Part shown: one piece after another, positions 1 to 6,463 of the stretch
Numbering within the stretch: position 1 is the stretch's first letter
Layout of the letters: each line of letters starts with the position of its first letter
The notes under the pieces: model-generated
What the model saw: the letters and a program-made list of their open reading frames with translations, nothing else
What the model was told of the DNA's origin: nothing
Databases searched by the model: none
Assembly (NCBI GenBank): GCA_030705695.1
Contig: JAUZPX010000069.1
Coordinates: 1 to 10,060 of the forward strand
DNA from: Bacillota bacterium
GTDB taxonomy: Bacteria > Bacillota > Clostridia > Oscillospirales > Acutalibacteraceae
Direction of reading: 5' to 3'
DNA: 10,060 nt
Position numbers and translations under genes: made by a program

Positions 1-108
1 CGCTGTGTTGTCCTCGTCGGAATCCGAAAGGATTCCATCCTCCTCCGCCTTGCGCATCAAAAAATTGCCTCGCAAATCCAAGTGTACTTTTCAAGTTAAT
101 CAACTATA
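1..108. repeat. Dispersed MITE-like repeat, right part (left part lies outside the window)
   Basis: This stretch aligns without gaps to 6323-6430, with 10 mismatches in 108 positions (about 91% identity). It ends in the same 21-bp terminal sequence (88-108), closing with ACTATA. Inside it, GGAATCC (19-25) and GGATTCC (30-36) form a 7-bp hairpin with a GAAA loop. The loop is GACA in the other copy, so the stem is kept while the loop varies. No protein is supported; the open frame at 5-220 is a by-product of the repeat. Its left end should lie about 50 bp before the window. Confidence 0.85.
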
Positions 109-171
109 CCTTTTTAAAATCTTGATAATCAGTATAACATTTTTCGAACTAATTGTCGAGCAAAATTCAGC

Positions 172-205
172 AAAAAAACCGTGCGGCAGGTCATTACCGC
201 CGCAC
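172..205 (-). terminator. Intrinsic terminator downstream of hpf
   Basis: GTGCGGC (181-187) pairs with GCCGCAC (199-205). With one bulged base, GGT (189-191) also pairs with ACC (196-198). Read on the minus strand, the hairpin is followed after two G residues by seven U residues (172-178). It lies 28 bp past the hpf stop codon. No U-tract exists on the plus-strand side, so it works in one direction only. Confidence 0.85.
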
Positions 206-232
206 GATAGCATTTGTTAATAATATATTCTT

Positions 233-772
233 TTATCTGTTAAACGTGGGTTCAAGCAGACCATAATCTCCGTTATTTCTGCAATATACCACGCTAATTT
301 GGTTTGTTTCGGCGTTAATGAACATGTAAAACTGATGATTCACCATATTCATTTCGAGAATCGCTTCATCAACTGTAAGGGGCCGTACAGGAATTTTCTT
401 GATACGCGCAACTTCATATTCCTTTTGATCTTCGGAATCGCCGTCTTCAAGCAAATCGAAATACTCAGAAACCCCGCCTGAATGAGACCGTTTTAAAAGT
501 TTTGTCTTGTTTTTGCGCATCTGACGTCCTAAAACTTCGGCTACTTTATCAAGAGCGATATTCATTTCGTCTTCAGTTTTTTCCGCTCTGTAAATCAAAT
601 TATGATCAATTATTGTAATTTCAACTGTCTGACGATTTTTCATTAGAGTAACTGTAACATTTGCAACCGCATCCTCGCTGAAAATTCTTTCAAACTTCTT
701 AAGTTTTTTCTCTACACGCTCCTTAAAATTATCTTTTAAGTTAACTTTTCTGGCAGTATAGGCAATTTTCAC
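233..772 (-). CDS. hpf: Ribosome hibernation promoting factor, long form
   Basis: Long-form HPF (about 179 aa) binds the 30S decoding region and dimerises ribosomes into inactive 100S particles during slow growth. Residues 1-95 are the S30AE/RaiA-like fold, starting MKIAYTARKVNL. An acidic linker spans about 105-120. Residues 122-177 are the C-terminal dimerisation domain, with the typical stretch KKIPVRPLTVDEAILEM. I place the start at a GTG (770-772) because AGGAGG lies 7 nt before it and the family begins at this residue. An upstream ATG at 799 would add nine atypical residues. It is the last gene of a minus-strand group after cca, 110 bp downstream of it. That gap may contain a separate promoter, which would fit stress or stationary-phase control. 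A strong terminator follows. Confidence 0.95.
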   Translation of the reverse strand: MKIAYTARKVNLKDNFKERVEKKLKKFERIFSEDAVANVTVTLMKNRQTVEITIIDHNLIYRAEKTEDEMNIALDKVAEVLGRQMRKNKTKLLKRSHSGGVSEYFDLLEDGDSEDQKEYEVARIKKIPVRPLTVDEAILEMNMVNHQFYMFINAETNQISVVYCRNNGDYGLLEPTFNR

Positions 773-796
773 TGTAATTCCTCCTGCTAATTCATT

Positions 797-819
797 CAAA
801 ATACATTATATGTATTTTG
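797..819. promoter_or_regulatory. Perfect inverted repeat over a candidate hpf -10 box
   Basis: CAAAATACAT (797-806) and ATGTATTTTG (810-819) are exact reverse complements separated by 3 bp. On the minus strand, TATAAT (complement of 805-810) sits at the centre, about 33 bp before the hpf GTG. A second TATAAT lies at 825-830. Neither has a convincing -35 box. The arrangement resembles an operator for a dimeric repressor, but AT-rich DNA can form such palindromes by chance. Confidence 0.4.
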
Positions 820-882
820 GTGATATTATATCATATATCTTTAAAAAATAAAATAGTTTTATTAACTTTTTAGAAAATTTAA

Positions 883-2217
883 TTAATTTTTCCATTTTTT
901 GGCTGCTTCTAAGAGAACTGATTTTTCATTTTCAAGTTGATCTTCCAAAACAAGTTTTAAAAGCCTGTTTAAAGTGATTCCGAGCTTTTCATCGCTATTG
1001 AAACCGATTTTCAAAAGATCATCACCGTTTACCGCTAAGTTCTTTAATGAAAAGCATTGATTTTCATTTATTATGTTTTCAATGCATGCTTTGACTGCTT
1101 CGCTTTTTTGAAGTCGGTCTTCAATAACAGAAGTAGCATGGGCTTTTGTGTCGGCTTCCTGTACCTCTAAAAGGCGTAGCAAATTATCTTCGCCAATTTT
1201 ATTTAGCCAACGCTTTACGCTTTTGTTTTCGGGATTAATCATGGTATCATGATATAAAACAAGCTTTTTTACTGTATCAACCGTAACATTATCAAACTTT
1301 AAGCGTTTCAAAATAGTTTCAGCTATTTCGCTGCCAACCTTTGCATGGCCGTAAAAATGGCCGTGTTTTTCCTTATCTGTTGTAAAGCACGAAGGCTTAC
1401 CAATATCATGAAAAAACGCAGTAATGCGAACGATCCTGTCAGATTCAGATAACGCTACCGCCAATACAGTATGTTGCCAGACATCAAGATGATGATAGAC
1501 ACTGTGCTGAGAAAACCCAAACATCGGCTCAATTTCGGGAATAAAAACTGCGATTACATCGGCATATTCAGTAAGCACATGCTGTACATGCTCCCCTTGC
1601 AGCATTTTTGAAAATTCAATATTGATACGTTCAGATGCAATGCTTCTAAGTAAATTTCTGTTTTTATGAATACTTTTGCCTGTTTTCTCTTCTATCTCGA
1701 ATCCCGTAATGCTTGCAAAGCGCAGTGCCCGTAAAATCCTCAAAGCATCTTCATTAAAACGCTTATCGGGTTCTCCGACACAGCGAATAATCTTTTTATC
1801 AATATCCTCTTCGCCGCCGAAAAAATCGATAATTCCAGCAATTTCGTTATAGGCTATCGCATTAATAGTAAAATCCCTACGGCTTAAATCTTCTTTTATA
1901 TTTTTTACAAAACGAACCTCACTCGGACGGCGGTAATCAAGGTATTCACCGTCAACACGATATGTTGTAATCTCGTATGGTTTTTTGCCCAGTAAAACAG
2001 TTACCGTGCCGTGCTGTAATCCGGTTTTGATAACTCTCTCGTTCTCAAAAACTTCCAAAACCTCTTCAGGTTTTGCATTTGTGCAAAGGTCAAAATCTTT
2101 CGGCTGTTTTCCCATAAGCATATCTCTTACACAGCCTCCGACAGCAAACGCTTCAAAGCCGTTTGCTTCAAGTCTGTTTATTATTCTTAATGCACCCGAA
2201 GGAAGCTTAAATCCCAT
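883..2217 (-). CDS. cca: CCA-adding tRNA nucleotidyltransferase with HD domain
   Basis: It adds or repairs the 3'-terminal CCA of tRNAs without a template (class II nucleotidyltransferase family). The head domain shows GGCVRD at 27-32 and the metal-binding DFD at 41-43, then RRDFTINA at 113-120. The nucleotide-selecting helix carries EDALR at 156-160. An HD domain follows, with H249 and HDIGK at 270-274, as in many bacterial CCA enzymes; HD domains often have metal-dependent phosphohydrolase activity. I choose the ATG at 2217 (444 aa), which has AGGTGA 4 nt upstream. A TTG 15 bp earlier has no ribosome binding site. The gene follows the phosphoesterase gene on the same strand after 55 bp. The paralogous CC-adding, A-adding or poly(A) polymerase enzymes are the alternative calls, but the full length plus HD domain favours CCA. 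Confidence 0.9.
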   Translation of the reverse strand: MGFKLPSGALRIINRLEANGFEAFAVGGCVRDMLMGKQPKDFDLCTNAKPEEVLEVFENERVIKTGLQHGTVTVLLGKKPYEITTYRVDGEYLDYRRPSEVRFVKNIKEDLSRRDFTINAIAYNEIAGIIDFFGGEEDIDKKIIRCVGEPDKRFNEDALRILRALRFASITGFEIEEKTGKSIHKNRNLLRSIASERINIEFSKMLQGEHVQHVLTEYADVIAVFIPEIEPMFGFSQHSVYHHLDVWQHTVLAVALSESDRIVRITAFFHDIGKPSCFTTDKEKHGHFYGHAKVGSEIAETILKRLKFDNVTVDTVKKLVLYHDTMINPENKSVKRWLNKIGEDNLLRLLEVQEADTKAHATSVIEDRLQKSEAVKACIENIINENQCFSLKNLAVNGDDLLKIGFNSDEKLGITLNRLLKLVLEDQLENEKSVLLEAAKKWKN

Positions 2218-2272
2218 TGTATCACCTGCCAAATATACTGAATATGATAAAAAGAGTATAGGCTAAATAAAG

Positions 2273-2737
2273 TCAAATATGAATTATATTTGTGACAATA
2301 CCTGCCGATGTAATGTCTACAATACCGTAAGTACCGTCAAGCCCTTTCAGACTGCCGGGGTTGAGTATATACAAGCCATCACGATAATCTAAAAGAGGTT
2401 GATGAGTATGTCCGAACAGAAGAATTTCTGCTCCGTGTTCTTTTGCTTTTGAAACGAGTTGTTCAGTGTCACTTTTAACACCAAACATATGACCGTGAGT
2501 GATAAAAACTGTTTTCCCTGCGATGTTCCTTATAATCGTCGGCGGTTTTGACGAACAAAAATCACAATTGCCGCAAACACTTAAAAACATACGGTTTGAG
2601 TAAACTGATTTGCAATCCTCAACCTGCTGTTCACCGTCTCCGCAATGAATAATTACTTCCGCTTTCGGTTGTGCAAGAATAACCTTGTTTAAATTATAAA
2701 AATCCCCATGAGTATCGGAAACCACAAGCAAACGCAC
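2273..2737 (-). CDS. YfcE/YsnB-type metallophosphoesterase
   Basis: This is a 154-aa calcineurin-like phosphodiesterase of the small YfcE/MJ0936 type. The two-metal site is complete: D8 and H10 (SDTHGD), D34 (CGDGE), N57 (GNCD), H81 (THGH), and H110 and H112 (GHTH). NPGSL at 126-130 is the usual closing motif. Family members hydrolyse phosphodiesters such as bis-pNPP in vitro; the natural substrate is unclear and cannot be read from the sequence. The start is GTG, with GGAGGTG 7 nt upstream. It is the first gene of the minus-strand group that continues into cca and hpf. It diverges from the small-gene cassette across only 69 bp, in which I see no clear promoter for either side. Confidence 0.9.
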   Translation of the reverse strand: MRLLVVSDTHGDFYNLNKVILAQPKAEVIIHCGDGEQQVEDCKSVYSNRMFLSVCGNCDFCSSKPPTIIRNIAGKTVFITHGHMFGVKSDTEQLVSKAKEHGAEILLFGHTHQPLLDYRDGLYILNPGSLKGLDGTYGIVDITSAGIVTNIIHI

Positions 2738-2806
2738 AGTTTGGCACCTCCAATCATATTATGGTAAAAGAAATCATAAAATAAATCAAATAAAGGGTGG
2801 ATTATT

Positions 2807-3058
2807 ATGTCAGAAAAAGATAAAAACTTTGATGATATCATGAAAACTGCATCAGAAAATCTTGGTACCGACGCTGATAAACTTAAATCTGCGGCGCAAA
2901 GCGGCATGATAAAAAATATGATCAGCAGCATGAACAGCGACCAAGCAAAAAAGCTTCAGGATATCTTAAGCAACAAAGAAGAAACCGAAAAAATTTTGTC
3001 TTCCCCTCAAGCACAGGCATTAATGAAGAAATTCATGAATGACAAGGGAAGCAAATAA
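2807..3058 (+). CDS. Small helical protein, first gene of an unknown three-gene cassette
   Basis: An 83-aa, highly charged, soluble-looking protein with no signal peptide or membrane segment. It appears almost wholly helical, with a C-terminal half (about 44-78) of the pattern DQAKKLQDILSNKEETEKIL then SSPQAQALMKKF. AAAGGGTGG lies 6 nt before the ATG. The next gene starts 51 bp later on the same strand. I recall proteins of this style from other Clostridia beside similar partners, but I know no assigned function. Cysteine is absent, and no catalytic motif is seen. Confidence 0.8.
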   Translation: MSEKDKNFDDIMKTASENLGTDADKLKSAAQSGMIKNMISSMNSDQAKKLQDILSNKEETEKILSSPQAQALMKKFMNDKGSK

Positions 3059-3109
3059 TATTCGTATAAATTCCATGCGAACCGCTGGAAAGAAAGGAAT
3101 GAAAAGAGA

Positions 3110-3490
3110 ATGGATGATCTTTCCGGGAAAATTTCCGAAATATTAAGCGATCCCGATGCCATGGATCAAATCAAGGCGCTTAGCAGTATGCTGTTAAATG
3201 GCAACGATGAAAACGGTAATCATGATTCAACCGAAAGCGGCGAAGATTTTTCAAAGAAATCGGGAACATCATCAGATTCCGAATTTCCATTTTCGCCTGA
3301 AATAATGGAAATGATCATGAAGTTTCTTCCGCTTTTAAGCAGCTTAAATAAAGAAGACGATAACACAAGGCTTTTATCGGCATTGCGTCCGTTTTTGAGC
3401 GGTTCACGGACTCAGAAAATCGATGAAGCCAAAAAAATGCTTATGATAATAAAAGTTTTACCGATGCTGCGAGAACAGGGTTTATTCTGA
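3110..3490 (+). CDS. Small protein with disordered middle, second gene of the unknown cassette
   Basis: A 126-aa protein of unknown function in three parts. The N-terminal helix (1-30) includes LSGKISEILSDPDAMDQIKA. A Ser/Asp/Glu/Asn-rich segment (31-60) is probably disordered. A hydrophobic helical C-terminal half (61-126) includes FLPLLSSLNKEDDNTRLLSA and ends KVLPMLREQGLF. The SDPDAMDQI of this protein and the SSPQAQALM of its upstream neighbour hint at a shared helical motif, which suggests that the two interact or are related. The ribosome site is modest (AAAGGA, 11 nt before the ATG). The third gene follows after 34 bp. Confidence 0.8.
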   Translation: MDDLSGKISEILSDPDAMDQIKALSSMLLNGNDENGNHDSTESGEDFSKKSGTSSDSEFPFSPEIMEMIMKFLPLLSSLNKEDDNTRLLSALRPFLSGSRTQKIDEAKKMLMIIKVLPMLREQGLF

Positions 3491-3524
3491 AATAGCAAAC
3501 AATTCTTTCAAGTGGGGTGATAAC

Positions 3525-3923
3525 ATGGCAACAAGTAAAGAGGAAATGGAAAGAATGCAACAAGATGCCATCCGTCGTGCACGTGAAATGCAGGCAAGAG
3601 CCAAATACGCTGCACAATATTCAAGCGGAAAAAACACCTCACGAGACGCTCCACGTGATGTTAACAGAGAACCAGGCAGAGATGTGTTTCGTGATGTCGG
3701 ATATGGTTTTCAAAACAATTCAAATAAAAAAAATGATTCAAGGCAAAAAGAGTCTCTACATAATACACCTGCGGAAAAGGCAAAGCATCATAAATCACCA
3801 GACATTTTAGACGCATTGTTTCAAGATAAAGAGCGTGCGCTTCTTTTAATCTTGATTCTGGTATTATCTAACGAATCTGCCGACCCCGGCTTGCTTCTTG
3901 CATTGATGTATTTGGTTATATAG
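3525..3923 (+). CDS. Basic protein with hydrophobic C-terminal tail, third gene of the unknown cassette
   Basis: A 132-aa protein of unknown function. Residues 1-30 form a charged helix rich in Met, Gln and Arg. Residues 38-58 carry a loose repeat of RD pairs (SRDAPRD, GRDVFRD). Residues 62-92 are polar and Lys/His/Asn-rich, probably disordered. The C-terminus has two short hydrophobic stretches, 105-115 and 122-132, separated by NESADPG, which could be a membrane hairpin or a buried oligomerisation motif. GGGGTGA lies 5 nt before the ATG. The TAG stop codon is formed by the first bases of a short repeat element. A terminator follows about 60 bp later, so the three small genes probably form one operon. 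Confidence 0.8.
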   Translation: MATSKEEMERMQQDAIRRAREMQARAKYAAQYSSGKNTSRDAPRDVNREPGRDVFRDVGYGFQNNSNKKNDSRQKESLHNTPAEKAKHHKSPDILDALFQDKERALLLILILVLSNESADPGLLLALMYLVI

Positions 3924-3973
3924 CTAATTAATCTAAAAGCTATTCCACCTTGTTTTCAAGTAAATCGACTATA
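3919..3973. repeat. Short, probably internally deleted derivative of the MITE-like repeat
   Basis: The left end TATAGCTAATTAATCTAAAA resembles the left end of the full copy at 6271. The right end TTTTCAAGTAAATCGACTATA (3953-3973, 21 nt) is close to the right ends at 88-108 and 6410-6430. The two ends match each other as inverted repeats at about 14 of 22 positions. Only about 10 bp separate them, so the roughly 110-bp core is missing. It lies between a stop codon and the terminator of the same operon. Confidence 0.55.
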
Positions 3974-3981
3974 TAAATTTT

Positions 3982-4010
3982 CGGACGGGAAATTCCCGCC
4001 CGCTTTTTTT
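3982..4010 (+). terminator. Intrinsic terminator of the three-gene cassette
   Basis: CGGACGGGA (3982-3990) pairs with TCCCGCCCG (3994-4002), with one A-C mismatch and a 3-nt loop, followed by C and seven T residues (4004-4010). The T-tract overlaps the proA stop codon, which comes from the opposite strand. On the minus strand the hairpin is followed only by GAAAATTT, so termination of proA here would be weaker. Confidence 0.85.
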
Positions 4011-5253
4011 ATCTTATTTGCCCGTTTCCACGGATAATGTATTTCATTGATGTCAGCTCCTGAAGCCCCATAGGACCCCTGGCGTGAAGCTTTTGAGTGG
4101 AAATCCCAATTTCCGCACCCATACCAAATTCTCCTCCATCTGTAAAGCGAGTTGAAGCGTTTACATATACAGCTGCGGAATCAACTTCCGCTGTGAATTT
4201 CTCGGCATTTTTATAATCGCTTGTAACAATTGATTCACTGTGACCTGTACTGTATTTTGCAATGTGGGCAATTGCTTCTTCAATGTTTGAAACTACCTTC
4301 ACTGCTAATATATAACTAAGAAACTCTGTAAAATAATCTTCCTCGGTTGATAAAACCACAGATTCACCAAGAATATCTTTAGTCTTTTGACAGCCCCTAA
4401 GCTCAACGTTCTTTTCATCGAGTTTTGTCTTTATAACAGGCAATGCCTTTTGAGCAACAGCTTCATGGACAAGTATTGATTCAATCGCATTACAAACGGA
4501 CGGACGCTGAGTTTTAGCGTTGAAAATTATTTCAGCTGCCATATTAATATCGGCGCTTTCATCAACAAAAACGTGACAATTACCTGCACCTGTTTCAATT
4601 ACAGGTACTTTTGCATTTTCAACAACAGATTTAATAAGTCCTGCTCCGCCTCTTGGAATCAAAACATCAAGATATTCAGACAAGCCCATAAGCTCAACTG
4701 AAGAATTTCTTGTCGTATCTTCAATCAGCTGAATAGAATCGGCAGGTAATCCTACACTTTCAACAGCGTTGCGCATAATATTGGTTATGCACATATTTGA
4801 ATTTATTGCTTCCTTGCCGCCTCTTAAAATAACAGCATTGCCCGATTTCAGGCATAATGTGGCAGCATCGGCGGTTACATTCGGTCTTGCTTCAAAAATA
4901 ATTCCGATTACGCCCAGAGGTACCCTTACTTTCGATATCTCCAAGCCATTTTTTAATGTTTTTCCGCTAAGGACTTCACCAACAGGGTCACTGAGCGTTA
5001 CTATTTTTAAAACACCGTCGGCAATTCCCTGAATACGACTCTCGTTCAGGCTTAAACGATCAAGAAGAGCATCGGTAAGTCCGTTATTCCTGCCATTTTC
5101 AAGGTCTACGGCATTTGCTTTGATAATTTTATCTGTATGCGCCAAAAGTGCTTTTGCAATTGCTGCAAGCGCATCGTCTTTTTTGCCACCTGCAACAGAT
5201 AACACCCGAGCGGCGGCTTTGGCTCTTTGCCCCATTTGTTGGATTATTGTCAT
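4009..5253 (-). CDS. proA: Glutamate-5-semialdehyde dehydrogenase (gamma-glutamyl phosphate reductase)
   Basis: Second enzyme of proline synthesis: NADPH-dependent reduction of gamma-glutamyl phosphate to glutamate-5-semialdehyde, in the cytosol. The 414-aa length is standard. Visible family motifs are PLGVIGIIFEARPNVTADA (112-130), NAVILRGGKEA (139-149), PRGGAGLI (200-207) and the catalytic Cys254 within QRPSVCNAIE (249-258). The C-terminal TDGGEFGMGAEIGISTQ (371-387) and ARGPMGLQEL (391-400) are also diagnostic. The ATG at 5253 is preceded by GGAGG with 8-nt spacing. An in-frame TTG 15 bp upstream lies on that ribosome site and is unlikely to be used. It follows proB after 72 bp in the same operon. 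Confidence 0.97.
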   Translation of the reverse strand: MTIIQQMGQRAKAAARVLSVAGGKKDDALAAIAKALLAHTDKIIKANAVDLENGRNNGLTDALLDRLSLNESRIQGIADGVLKIVTLSDPVGEVLSGKTLKNGLEISKVRVPLGVIGIIFEARPNVTADAATLCLKSGNAVILRGGKEAINSNMCITNIMRNAVESVGLPADSIQLIEDTTRNSSVELMGLSEYLDVLIPRGGAGLIKSVVENAKVPVIETGAGNCHVFVDESADINMAAEIIFNAKTQRPSVCNAIESILVHEAVAQKALPVIKTKLDEKNVELRGCQKTKDILGESVVLSTEEDYFTEFLSYILAVKVVSNIEEAIAHIAKYSTGHSESIVTSDYKNAEKFTAEVDSAAVYVNASTRFTDGGEFGMGAEIGISTQKLHARGPMGLQELTSMKYIIRGNGQIR

Positions 5254-5325
5254 AACAAATTCCTCCAAAATAAAAAACTCAATTTCTAACTTAAATAAAA
5301 CTTATTAATTTAAATCACTGCAACA

Positions 5326-6117
5326 TTAATTGTCGCTACCTGCCACAAACAATGTTCCTACATCCTCACCTGCAAGCAGACTGTAAAGGATTTTCGGCTC
5401 TTCTCCGTTTAATACACAGCAGTCAATACCGTTTTTGTTTGCATATTCTGCCGCAAGCAATTTTGTAGCCATTCCGCCTGTTCCTCTGTTAGAACCTGTA
5501 CCTCCTGCCATTTCGTGAATTTCGTTTGTTATCTTCTCTACTCTGGCAATTCGTCTTGCATTTTTGTTTTCACGTGGGTTACTGTCGTACAGTCCGTCAA
5601 TATCGGTAAGTATCACAAGAAGATCTGCATTTGTAAGTTCGGCAACAATAGCAGAAAGCATATCGTTATCGCCGAAATTTTGCCCTTCCAATTCATCGAT
5701 AGATACAGTGTCGTTTTCATTGACAATAGGAATAATCTCCATATCAATAAGAGTATTAAATGTATTGATAACATTTTGTTTTGTGGAGTTGTTCTCTACC
5801 ACATCACGAGTAAGCAGCATCTGCGCAACTGTACGGTTGTATTCAGAGCAGAATTTTTCATACATAGACATAAGCTCGCACTGTCCTACTGCAGCCATCG
5901 CCTGTTTTTCTGCTGTTTTTTCAGGACGGCTTTTAAGCCCCAGCTTTCCAACACCAACACCGATAGCACCCGATGATACAAGAATTACTTCTCTGCCACG
6001 ATTCTGCAAATCGCAAAGTACACGGCACAGCTTCTCCATTCGATGAAGATGTGGTCTGCCGTTTTCATATGTCAGCGTGGAAGTACCCACTTTTACAACA
6101 ATACGCTTACCAAACAT
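5326..6117 (-). CDS. proB: Glutamate 5-kinase, short form lacking the PUA domain
   Basis: First and feedback-controlled step of proline synthesis: ATP-dependent phosphorylation of glutamate to gamma-glutamyl phosphate. The amino-acid-kinase fold is complete: KVGTST (9-14), VSSGAIGVG (47-55), NENDTV (133-138), FGDNDMLSA (148-156), LTDIDGLYDSNP (170-181) and GTGGMATK (212-219). At 263 aa it ends after the kinase domain, whereas the E. coli enzyme (367 aa) adds a C-terminal PUA domain; PUA-less forms are known in other bacteria. The start is the ATG at 6117 with GAGGGA before it. The frame stays open to 6177, but those residues do not look like the family. The leader is about 33 nt, too short for the proline T-box found before some Firmicute pro genes. 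Confidence 0.96.
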   Translation of the reverse strand: MFGKRIVVKVGTSTLTYENGRPHLHRMEKLCRVLCDLQNRGREVILVSSGAIGVGVGKLGLKSRPEKTAEKQAMAAVGQCELMSMYEKFCSEYNRTVAQMLLTRDVVENNSTKQNVINTFNTLIDMEIIPIVNENDTVSIDELEGQNFGDNDMLSAIVAELTNADLLVILTDIDGLYDSNPRENKNARRIARVEKITNEIHEMAGGTGSNRGTGGMATKLLAAEYANKNGIDCCVLNGEEPKILYSLLAGEDVGTLFVAGSDN

Positions 6118-6157
6118 CAAATCCCTCAGTTTCTCGAAAATGTCAATATTTAAGTAA

Positions 6158-6187
6158 ATTATAGCACAAGATGACAAAGAATCACAA
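6158..6187 (-). promoter_or_regulatory. Candidate extended -10 promoter of proBA
   Basis: On the minus strand, TTGTGA (6182-6187) is followed after 18 bp by TATAAT (6158-6163), which is preceded by TG plus one base, the extended -10 element. Transcription would begin near 6150, giving a leader of about 33 nt before proB. No riboswitch or T-box fits in that leader. Confidence 0.7.
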
Positions 6188-6234
6188 GGATTTTATTTGA
6201 TTTAATGGTATTTAAAGCTTTCCACTTTTTAAAG

Positions 6235-6264
6235 TATAGATTTTTTCAGATTTTATGATATAAT
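6235..6264 (+). promoter_or_regulatory. Candidate extended -10 promoter upstream of holB
   Basis: TATAAT (6259-6264) is preceded by TGA (extended -10). The best -35 is the poor TATAGA (6235-6240) at 18-bp spacing. The expected start point, about 6271, coincides with the first base of the repeat element. The transcript would then carry the whole 160-bp element in a leader of about 190 nt. Confidence 0.5.
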
Positions 6265-6270
6265 ACATTA

Positions 6271-6430
6271 TATAGTCAATTAACCTGAAAACTGTACCGC
6301 CTTAGCGGTCTATTTTCCGCTACGCTGTGTTGTCATCGTCGGAATCCGACAGGATTCCGTCCTCCTCCGCCTTGCGTATCGAAAAATCGCCTCGCAAATC
6401 CAAGTGCACTTTTCAGATTAATCGACTATA
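6271..6430. repeat. Full-length MITE-like element, 160 bp, with terminal inverted repeats
   Basis: The ends, 6271-6291 and the complement of 6410-6430, match at 19 of 21 positions (TATAGTC, ATTAA, CTGAAAA). Both termini are TATA, compatible with TA target duplication as used by IS630/Tc1-type transposases; that link is inference. Internal hairpins are ACCGC/GCGGT (6296-6300/6305-6309) or the competing AGCGG/CCGCT (6304-6308/6317-6321), and GGAATCC/GGATTCC (6341-6347/6352-6358). It has no coding capacity. The right part matches 1-108 at about 91%. TATAAT at 6427-6432 spans the right junction and could act as a -10 box, but no -35 is visible. With the flanking promoters it fills the gap between proB and holB (6118-6463). 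Confidence 0.85.
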
Positions 6431-6463
6431 ATATATAAAAATTTATTTTGGAGTGAATCACTT

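Noticed and set aside
5..220. A 71-codon open frame at the left edge
   Set aside because: It runs through the dispersed repeat and the hpf terminator hairpin, so it is not a plausible gene.
847..863. AATAAAA/TTTTATT inverted repeat between cca and hpf as a cca terminator
   Set aside because: The stem is seven A-T pairs only, too weak to be supported as a terminator.
2738..2806. Promoter boxes for the divergent phosphoesterase and small-gene cassette (TTGGCA at 2741, TAAAAG at 2765)
   Set aside because: The match is poor on the plus strand and nothing convincing is present on the minus strand, so I did not list it.
3517..3810. A 97-codon open frame overlapping the third small gene
   Set aside because: The other frame (3525-3923) has a strong GGGGTGA site and family-like ends; this one has no proper site and looks like a frame shadow.
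5515..6046. Two long open frames (153 and 160 codons) on the plus strand opposite proB
   Set aside because: They lie antisense to a clear proB, have Cys/Phe/Ser-rich unlikely compositions, and lack ribosome binding sites.
6356..6370. Purine-rich GCGGAGGAGG on the minus strand inside the repeat as a ribosome binding site
   Set aside because: No start codon with an open frame follows at a suitable distance.
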